From NCBI GenBank assembly GCA_038373885.1, contig JAWZYV010010290.1:310001-374000 (forward strand): a DNA stretch of 64,000 nucleotides, written 5' to 3'. A program made the position numbers and the translations under genes. Under the pieces are notes generated by a model that had not been told where the DNA came from, did no database searches, and saw only the letters and a list, made by a program, of their open reading frames with translations. Within the stretch, counting starts at the first letter, position 1. Every line of letters begins with the position of its first letter. The DNA comes from Cheiracanthium punctorium (lineage: Eukaryota > Arthropoda > Arachnida > Araneae > Cheiracanthiidae). Below are positions 55,858-64,000 of this stretch, piece after piece.

Positions 55858-57094
55858 GTGTAACGGAAAGCAATGCCCTCTTTTTACATAAAATTCAAAC
55901 AAGTAAGTTTCCCACAAGTACTGAATTACGAACAAGCTGTGCTACAGCATAGGATTCATATTTGTTAAAGCTTAGAGCGAGAATTTTATAGATAATACAA
56001 TTTTTTTTTCCTTTAAGAAAAATGGCCCCCCTCCCCCTTTTTCCCCTTTACCCTACTTAGAGGATTATATCCGAAATGTTCTGAAATCAAATTTTAGAAA
56101 TTCACGAGTGTTGTATTTTACAGTAAGACTTTTATGGATATCTCTCTTTTCATTGAGATCACGCAAGACATGCGAAAAGAACGTTTTGATCCCCCCCCCC
56201 CCTCAATCCTCCATAAGTTACGAATTTTGAAACGTGCTCTCCAGTTCAGCACGTACGGTTAAAAACCTCACGCGCCAAATTTCGTATTATTAGCTTCAGT
56301 AGTTTTGACTAGGCAAAATATTGTTATACTCAAAATGATATTAGTTTCCGGTACTCCTGATACATCCGTATTTATTAATTAGGAAATTCTTCACAAATAA
56401 TTCCATAATAATCAATTCAGCACAAATTTTCGCTTAACTGTGAATGATTTTTAGGAAAAGATGTGTCACGCAATTTATTTCTTATCAATAAAGCGTAAAA
56501 TAAATTTTCCGGTGGCTATTAAAATCGTTTAGTAAAGTGTTCCTTTTTAATACACATAGATCATATTATTATGAATGAAATGTTCAGCAGGGGAAAATTC
56601 CAAAGTTTTTCAGAATGCCTAATAAAAAAAAATAATAATCGCCATTCAGAACTATCGGTAGCGTTCTTGGTCGTCCATAATTCATAAAGCGGGATTCTTA
56701 AATCATATTCTCCATCCTCAAATCTACTCTTTTATCTGCGATGAATTGTACATGACATTCGCTTTTGCTTGATAAATGATTCGTTATAACTCGTGGCTCT
56801 ATTCCAGAAAACCACGAGAGGCTTGTTGAATTTCCGAAAAACCTCAACGCTGTACATGAAATTATTAGCTTAATGGCTGTCCTTTTCATTTTGTTTATGA
56901 GCGTTTCTACTGCAAATAAAATAAGTTTTTGTTGTTTTTTTTCCGTTTTCACGCAGCAGCTTTGCTTAATGAAAGATTGTATTCGAAACATTGTATCAGA
57001 CTTTATGGAAATGAGTCTGTATTTTTTTTAAAGGATAGTATACTTTATTTCCGATGAATTATCTTGAAATATTTTGTTGGAAATGTATGTACAG
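55858..57094. other. Non-coding
   Basis: Nothing recognised. A 97-codon minus-strand frame (56698-56991) has no domain. Confidence 0.4.
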
Positions 57095-57581
57095 CAGGGG
57101 TGGGAATTAGAATATTTAGTCAGTGGTCCAAATAACCAGTTACTCCATGTCTTCTCTGGTCCGTAACATTTATCCGTATACATGATTTAAAAAAATTGCA
57201 GAACAAAAGAAATTAGTTGAGCAATACATAACAGTGTTTTCACTAGATCGCGAGAATTTCACATTTTTTTCTTTTTTCTTTTCTTTTCTTTTTTTTTTTT
57301 TTTCGTCATGAAAACCCTGCATACTGATTTCCGTTAAGAGCTGATTAAAAAATGTAAATATATCTAGTCTAGAATTATTAAATTGATCAAATTATATGAA
57401 ATGCATGGGTAAAATTAGATGACATGTATTGTGGAACTAAACGGGAAAAGTTTGCAAGAGAAAAATGTAAATAAAACGTTACTGGTCCAACGGACCAATA
57501 AATTTTGTATTCTGCTGGTCCGTTATATTTTTTAGTGGTCTCGGACCAGCGAACTACGACCACCGTTAATGTTGACCCCTG
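57095..57581. mobile_element. 487-bp hAT-like MITE
   Basis: CAGGGGTGGGAATT and AATGTTGACCCCTG are imperfect inverted ends. GGTCC/GGACC strings (CTGGTCCGTAAC, ACTGGTCCAACGGACC, GGTCTCGGACCAGC) recur at both subterminal regions. The flanks ATGTACAG and ATATACGC agree at five of eight positions. Confidence 0.6.
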
Positions 57582-58492
57582 ATATACGCAGGGTGGTCAC
57601 AAAAAAAAAAAAAAAAAAAAAAACTTTCACTATGTATGGACTTCTAGCCGCCGTTCCGTTCAGTTAATCGAGGTAATATTTCAGATGTGATTATTCAGAG
57701 GTATGCAGTCGAGATTGGCATTGTTTAAAACGAGCTCTCACGGTCACTGTTGTAGTGAACATTATCGAAATTTTCCAATAGCAACACCCACTTTTTCTGT
57801 AAAAGTTGACCATACACTAATGACTAAAATTAGCGGCGTAAAACATTTGCAAGGAAGAGCGTTGTTAAGAGACAAAGTCAACACAGAGAGAATATGCACT
57901 GACACAATTCGCATTAATTCACTGGAATGTACAGTGAAAATGTTAAACTAACAGTAGGGCACTTGAAAACTTTTAATTCCTATAGAAACGATTTCCCTTT
58001 CCTCTCTTGGTCTGAAAATATAGATATTTAGCTTCTTTTAATTCATATTTTATACATTAAAGGTTCATGAGTGTTGCTAAAAATTACACTGTAAGTGTCA
58101 TGTGCGAGGCGGTGGTATAAACTTATAAATTGTAGAATAAAGAAATACTACATATTTTTAGTTTAACATACAATAGTTTTCGTTTAAAAAACTTAAAAAT
58201 GTTAAGAAAAAATAATTTTTTTTCTTGCATGGAATGCTTACCCATACAAAAGCTGTTAACTCAATAAAGTTGAATGTCTACTGTCGTCCTAAGATAGCAA
58301 AACATGTCTAATTATAGCAATAAATTAAATGAAAAGCATAAAAAATATTTAACGATATAAAAAAAAGAGTCAGAGAAGTCTCATAATTTAAACATACAGA
58401 GTTTTCATTACTAAAGTTTTCCTGTTCAGAGCGGCGTACAGCGAAAACTACTGCATAAAATGCTACCATATTTGTAGGCAACGTTAATGAGA
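57582..58492. other. Non-coding
   Basis: The 82-codon plus-strand frame at 57703-57951 is less AT-rich than its flanks but has no recognised domain. It could be a decayed gene or element fragment. Confidence 0.35.
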
Positions 58493-58746
58493 CCATGGGA
58501 GAGAGATTTGCATGGCCAAAAAGTAGCTCAAAAAATCATCGCAAGGTGGCGTTTTACCATATTATAGCTGCTAATATGCAAATTCTCCCACCGCACAACG
58601 ATGTAAAACATCTGTTTCATAACCTACTCGTTGTTCTCTTAGCCTAAGAATGTTAGTCTGTTTTATTCGCACTAAAACGTTGTGAAATGCCACCTGCTGA
58701 TGACTTTTTGAACTAATTTTTTTCCAAGCAAATTTCTCTCCCATGG
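58493..58746. mobile_element. 254-bp foldback MITE with ~65-bp TIRs
   Basis: CCATGGGAGAGAGATTTGCA, AAAAAGTAGCTCAAAAA and GCAAGGTGGCGTTTTA are mirrored by TGAAATGCCACCTGC, GACTTTTTGAACTAATTTTT and AATTTCTCTCCCATGG. No target duplication is clear. Confidence 0.75.
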
Positions 58747-58799
58747 TCATCAAATTTGGAATCATTTTGACACGTCGTTTTCTCTGTGCACCGCTGTAA

Positions 58800-60100
58800 A
58801 TAGGGAAACTTTATAATCATGCACATCCTGTATATTGAAAAAATTAACTTCGGTATTAAAACACCAGAGAAGAGGAAGCTATTGTCATTTTGAAAAAAAA
58901 GACATACCGGGACATCAAAAGCTTAATTAACGTTAGTTTGTGCAGAGCCGCTGTCCATTATATAGTGCTTTCTCTTAGTTTGTGAAACTTTAACGTAAAT
59001 CTGTAATGATTGTTTTACGTAATTTGAATGAGGACTATATTATATGATGCTTGTTTTGGAATTTAAAATAAGTCATGGAACTTCTGAAAAGTATAACAAG
59101 AACATTATGAATAATTAACGAAAATTTAATTGTAAACCTTAAAGAATAAATGCTTTTTGCTCTATAGAATGCATAAAATGAATAATTATACACTCTAAAA
59201 AGAGCGAGTAGTCACTCAGAGGTAAGAAAGACATCCTCCTTTTCTAGGTGTGTTGTGTATATTCAATCCCTCAACTCCTTTTAACCAAATTATTTTGGCA
59301 ACAGTCACACTTAATCAAGATGTCATTTTTGAATTTTTTAGCTATATAGAATACTGAATACTTATACTTTTTGAGTTCACATCTTAAGAGTGTTTATTCA
59401 CGCTTTTCGTTTTACAGTGTTAAGCATTTTTTTTTTTTTTTCCCATATCAGAACTAAGCAGCTATTTGCACAGAATTTACTTAAAGAAAGATGTAAACTT
59501 TTTTATTTGTAATAGTACTTTATACTGAAACAATTGATTTCGAAGAAAACTATTCAAAAAATTCCACGGTATTGAGTCTGCCTTGAAATAAAGCATCCGC
59601 TCTTAAGGTAATTGTCCTGTAAATAAATTTACAAGACGCTTTGGTGAAAAGCAGGTTTTTAAAAATATGACTCATTTCATTATAGACTTCCCTTGTAATG
59701 ACAAATTACAATCATGTGTTTGTTTCTTCGCTTAGTGAATTTATGATATGACATGGCCATTTTTTTGTAAATGTTATTGCTAAGCAAAAATGGTGAGCTA
59801 TTTTGTACTCAATATTTTACGCTATCATTCCAATCCCCAATATTTTTAGAAACAGCTTATAAAAGATGCAAGCCTCTCATAGCGCTTTGCTAGGGAAGCG
59901 TTTCTAATCAACGATTGGATTGGTATCCTTGAAGCAAAAAAGAAAAAAAATTCTGATTTATCTCAGTCATACTAATAGTTAAATTATACACGATGCAGAT
60001 TTTATTCTGGTAACGGGGCGATACTGAAACCAGAAAGATCAATCATGCCAAACGGTTACCTGTGCATATACTATTGCTCAACGCACAGTTAACCAGTTCT
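58800..60100. other. Non-coding
   Basis: AT-rich with a T-run near 59427-59442. No gene or repeat match. Confidence 0.4.
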
Positions 60101-60109
60101 CTTCCCTCC

Positions 60110-60250
60110 TTGTAGAGACACCAAGGGCAGCGATTCCCCTTCCGAGTCCGTTGTCGCTCCACAGAATGGGTGTTTGAAATGCCCTGTGTTTGTGCTAGCC
60201 ACAGCAGGGCATTCGAAAACCCACGCCAGTGAGCAGTGCTCGAGGAAGTT
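60110..60250. other. GC-richer segment with an imperfect inverted repeat
   Basis: TGGGTGTTTGAAATGCCCTG (60167-60186) pairs with CAGGGCATTCGAAAACCCA (60205-60223) with three differences. The surrounding ~140 bp is balanced in composition and CpG-containing. It could be a small exon, a structured RNA or a regulatory element; nothing decides between them. Confidence 0.35.
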
Positions 60251-61585
60251 TATTCAAATATTTTAGATTACTCTGTGTATTTTTAGTTCACATTAGATGG
60301 CTCTTTCGCAGTGTTCTGTAACTCATTAGTCGGTGAGAATCAATAGAAGTTACAGAAATGAATATTTCGACGGACTGAATTCAAATGCCAAGCAGAAAGT
60401 TTGGGTGCCATCGAAGTTTTGAAACTTCGGTTCTTTTTCCAATCTATAGATTTGCCACCCTTGTAGCAAAATTTCCTTTAGCAGTAAAAAACCTTTACAG
60501 TAGACCACCCTCCCCTCTTGTAACACAGGTTTATATTTGTCGGAAAGCCTGCGATTTCCCCCCCCCCCCACCCGTAACACGTGTTAAAAAAAGACTCAAC
60601 AACACGGTAAAAGAATGAAAGATGTTTTTTGTATTACCTCTTAATAACGCTGTTAATGCTGACCATGTGTTAGCGATTCGTACAACACATTTATATAACG
60701 TGAAAGTATCTACAGTGTTAAAGCGGGGTCTACCGTACTCGCATAAGCCTATGCCTTCATTCTGTATATTACGTCACTCGGAATGTGTATAATATTCTAA
60801 CTTTTTGATTTGAAGAGGAAGGGGTTACTTCACATAACATACCGATCTGCCTGTAAAAAATTAAGTTATTAAAAAAAAAAAAAGGCTATGTAGTTTACGA
60901 TAAACAACTTGCGGCTTAGCAAATTTTAATGTATATGATTAGATGCGGAAGGATAGAAATGGAACTGAGGTGGGGGGAAGGTAAGGATGTGCTCCGGGTG
61001 ACAATTCATAAGATGTGCACCAAACCATGTTTTTGCAAAAGAATGCTATGTTATAATTGATACTGATGAGGGAGCCAGACTTTTTTTTTTTTTGCTTCGA
61101 GCGCTTTTGTAGATCTTGGTTCTTGATTTCAGTGATATTCCTACCCCTTAATCATATGTCCAAAATGATTTATGAGTTCTGGAACGAACTCTCCCCTTTT
61201 CTTCCTTTCATTTTGGTCGGAGTTTGAAATTCAAGATCTGATAACTCTAAATTACCCGGAGACCTTGAAATCGCAATCTCTTCAATGCGCACTTTTATAT
61301 GCACAAATTACCCAGAAATTTCTGTCTATATAATTACGTCGAAATAGTCAGTGGTTGCTGTTATTGTAGTTGAGCGAAGAAATTTTCAGCGTATGTCAGC
61401 GTACGAAATGGCTTGAAGGGAAAGACGTAAACAAGTTCAAACGTTTTTTCCAAATGTCCACGCGCTCTTATAAATCTTGCATTATTTTTCATGTGTATTT
61501 GGTTTTGAAAAAATGCAATGCAAATATTCAGTTTATAGTGTTAAGTGTACAAATTCCTTTAACGCAAGTACAAGATACCCTGTTT
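60251..61585. other. Non-coding
   Basis: No supported feature. C-run at 60559-60568, T-run at 61080. A 93-codon plus-strand frame (61370-61651) runs into the MITE at 61586 and is not considered coding. Confidence 0.4.
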
Positions 61586-61762
61586 GGGTACTTAACGTAT
61601 TATTCCGGCGGTCGGCCAAGACGAGCGATTTTTCGCCGAGATAAATGCTGAATGCATGAAATTATTGATTGGTTTGGAATACGATCGGCAACAGTTTGCC
61701 AGCACATTTGACGAAAAAATAGTTTGGCGGGAATGACCGCCGGGATAATACTTAAGTACCCC
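61586..61762. mobile_element. 177-bp foldback MITE
   Basis: GGGTACTTAACGTATTATTC, CGGCGGTC and GCCAAGAC are mirrored by GGCGGGAATGACCGCCGGG and ATAATACTTAAGTACCCC. The termini contain TTAA, but a clear TTAA duplication outside the ends is not visible. Confidence 0.7.
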
Positions 61763-61788
61763 TGTTTGCATTCTAATTAATGCACATA

Positions 61789-62180
61789 CAAGGTGTCTCA
61801 AAAACACAGAACTAGGCTGTTATTCCTTATAAATTGATCACAGATATATACAATAAATTATAAAGTTACGTAAAAAAGGGGGGGTTACAGAATTTTAAAG
61901 AATCTTCTATTAAATTTCTATTAAATCTGAGTAAATACAAAATTAATTTTTTTACGCCTCCGTACAAAAAACTTTCCAGTAAGTAAAATATTAATTCGGT
62001 AATGTAGAAAATTTGAGCATTTTATCGTAAAGTGTACGCGATATGAAAACAAATATATGATCTAAACCATCTTTCAATGGCTCTTGAAAAAAAAAAAAAT
62101 CATCAAAGGATTGCATTTCAGAGGCTGTACACAAACTACGAAATAAAACAATCGTTGCCTAAATAAACTTTTGATGTTAT
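61789..62180. repeat. Relic of the 10498-type palindromic MITE
   Basis: After an ACAAGGTGTCTCAAAAAC start, the blocks CTCCGTACAAAAAACT, TTTCAATGGCTCTTGAAAA, an A-run and GATTGCATTTCAGAGGCTGT match 10665-10880 in order. The right end is missing. Confidence 0.6.
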
Positions 62181-64000
62181 CGGTATTCCTTAAATATAGT
62201 GTTTACCTGTGAGGAAAGTCTGGGAAATAGGTCAGGAAAGTCTGGAAAAACACTGGAAAAAGCAAATTGGCTCAGAAAAATTCACCAAAGAATAAATTTT
62301 TCTCCCTATAAAAATTTCTTGTTTTTTGTTTGTTTTTTTAACTATGAAAAATGCTGACTAAAGTTAATTATGTTTAGGGAGAAAGAATAGGTTAGAATGT
62401 TTGTCGGGGAATGCTATGCTTGCACCTGTTCTACCTTCTGCTACGAGATGCTTCTTGACAGGAGCGCAAAAGCTATTCGTCTATGATCAGCAATGGAATT
62501 TCTTTCTGAATTGAAAGTGTAGAAGTATTTGTGTTTGAAATTTAGAACATTAGATTAGACACAGGTGCTAGATACATCACATAAATACCCCAAAGCAGTA
62601 TTGGTCAATATTGGTTAGATCTGACCGAACCGGTGTCTTATTTAATAGTGCTCTCTTACTGATTTATGTTACTTCATGTGCAAACTCATACCAAATTTTT
62701 TCTATCTAGCTTTGTATGAATTATATTAGAGTTAAAAATTAATTTCAAGTAAGTTATAGCAACATATTTAACTATATATGTTGTAAATGGAGGCTTTATT
62801 GTGGGATTTTCCTAAATAAAATATGTATCTTGAAATACATTGTCTGCTCCCTTGGGGGGAAAAATGACGCACTTTCAAATTTCATGGTGCATAGTTAAGA
62901 AAAATAAAGTGATTTAAAATCAAGCGTTTTATTCAGAATTGCACTAATTACAATTTTCTTTTACTTACTGTTTTATGTAACAAAAATGCGCATTTCTATG
63001 AATATTGAATCTTCTGTGTTATAAATGCTCAAAAATTCTATAACTTTCACGCCTATGGAGGCTTCCGACAACCGTGAAAACTGAAAACAAGCTTTGGAAA
63101 ACATGAAAATTATTGCAAAACTATCTTTCCGCAACGATATCGTAAAATATAAATACATTGTGGAAACGAACGAAAATAATTTTGTTTTTTCTCCTGCAAC
63201 ATAAATAGCCGGTTGCGAATAGAGCGCTTTTAGGAGAAGTCACGAAAACGCTGTATCGATATTGACCAGCTTTATTTCATTCTGTCTCCAAACTTTTCCA
63301 GCTTTCGATATTTATCCGATATTTGTGATGGATTATTTTTATGCAATCTTGGTTATGTGAGCGCTTCAAGCATATTTTGTCAACAGTAAAAAAGCAAGAT
63401 TTGAGTGGGTCTCATAAAAATGGTCTAATCAAACTGGAGTAAAGTGGTTTAAAAATTGAGACTTAACGTTATTGCAGGAAGTTCCTTAAAAAATCCAATC
63501 CACTTTTCTTAGAATTTTTATTTTCAGAGGTTTACAGGTTTCAGTTTTTAATTTTATTAAGCGGCAGTTTCAGTACTTATTTATATTGATTTGGTTATGT
63601 TCTTAGCGATTTGATCAGATTAAGCGGTTAATTCCATTAAGTGGTGAGCACTATATAACTTCTGTTGTTGGTGGTGGGTGGTGATGGATTTAAGTGAATT
63701 AAAAAATGTATGAAATGGTTAATTCAAACTAATAGATTTATGACATCTAAAACCCATTTAAATATGGTTGCGGGAATACCTTAAGTAGCCGAATGCAGTC
63801 AGACCGAACAATGTACGTTGTTTGACACTCTGATCCTGTTTTCGTTTTTTTTTTTTTTTCCTTCCCTGTATTTCAAAAAAGTCAGCTAAATTCAAAGCAG
63901 TAGGCGACACGCTCGCTTGCAAACCCAATTCAGACAGGCACAAAGACTCTAGCTTCGAATATCGAACGACATTAAAGCTATTCGCTAGCTTAGAACACCT
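62181..64000. other. Non-coding, nothing recognised
   Basis: AT-rich sequence without a gene, repeat match or strong inverted repeat. T-run at 63846-63859. Confidence 0.45.

Overview
This is AT-rich, intron- and repeat-dominated animal DNA with almost no coding sequence. The only convincing host-gene feature is one exon, at 31326-31521 on the plus strand. It encodes the N-terminus and first membrane helix of an SLC6 (Na+/Cl- dependent) amino-acid or GABA-type transporter and ends in a GTAAGT splice donor. No second SLC6 exon was recognised downstream, so much of 31522-64000 is probably a long first intron. The repeat content (Tc1/mariner, pogo, hAT, piggyBac-like, Helitron and tRNA-derived SINEs) together with the long intron suggests an arthropod, perhaps a chelicerate. 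That assignment is inference, not proof.

Layout. 1-11.9 kb holds old DNA transposons: a decayed mariner, a pogo-like TIR element that later received a palindromic piggyBac-like MITE, a short element carrying the C-terminal part of a Tc1/mariner-type transposase, and a 735-bp palindromic MITE. 11.9-15.7 kb is a 3.8-kb repeat block made of two near-copies of a unit that itself contains ~173-bp and ~87-bp tandem arrays. 15.7-22.3 kb is a retro/DNA transposon graveyard: a Ty3/gypsy RNase H relic, a pogo N-terminal relic, a minus-strand hAT relic, a 2.7-kb Helitron-like unit containing a second hAT fragment, and a MITE. 22.4-31.1 kb has SINEs, G/C-run MITEs with hAT-type ends, and a broken five-part minus-strand gene of a widespread but unnamed family (25.8-27.4 kb). 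31.1-31.5 kb is the SLC6 first exon. 31.5-64 kb is intronic or intergenic sequence carrying several MITEs with clear target-site duplications (37.3, 43.2, 45.6, 52.2 and 53.8 kb), nested SINEs, and a GC-richer island at 46.5-46.9 kb with an RFX X-box-like palindrome.

No functional rRNA, tRNA, CRISPR or bacterial-type element was seen. The window is most informative as a record of nested transposition: several insertions can be ordered because one element interrupts another and duplicates its target. Nothing here is a clearly new functional system. The best candidates for a closer look are the unnamed gene family, the multi-scale tandem element, the Helitron with its hAT cargo, and the GC-rich island.
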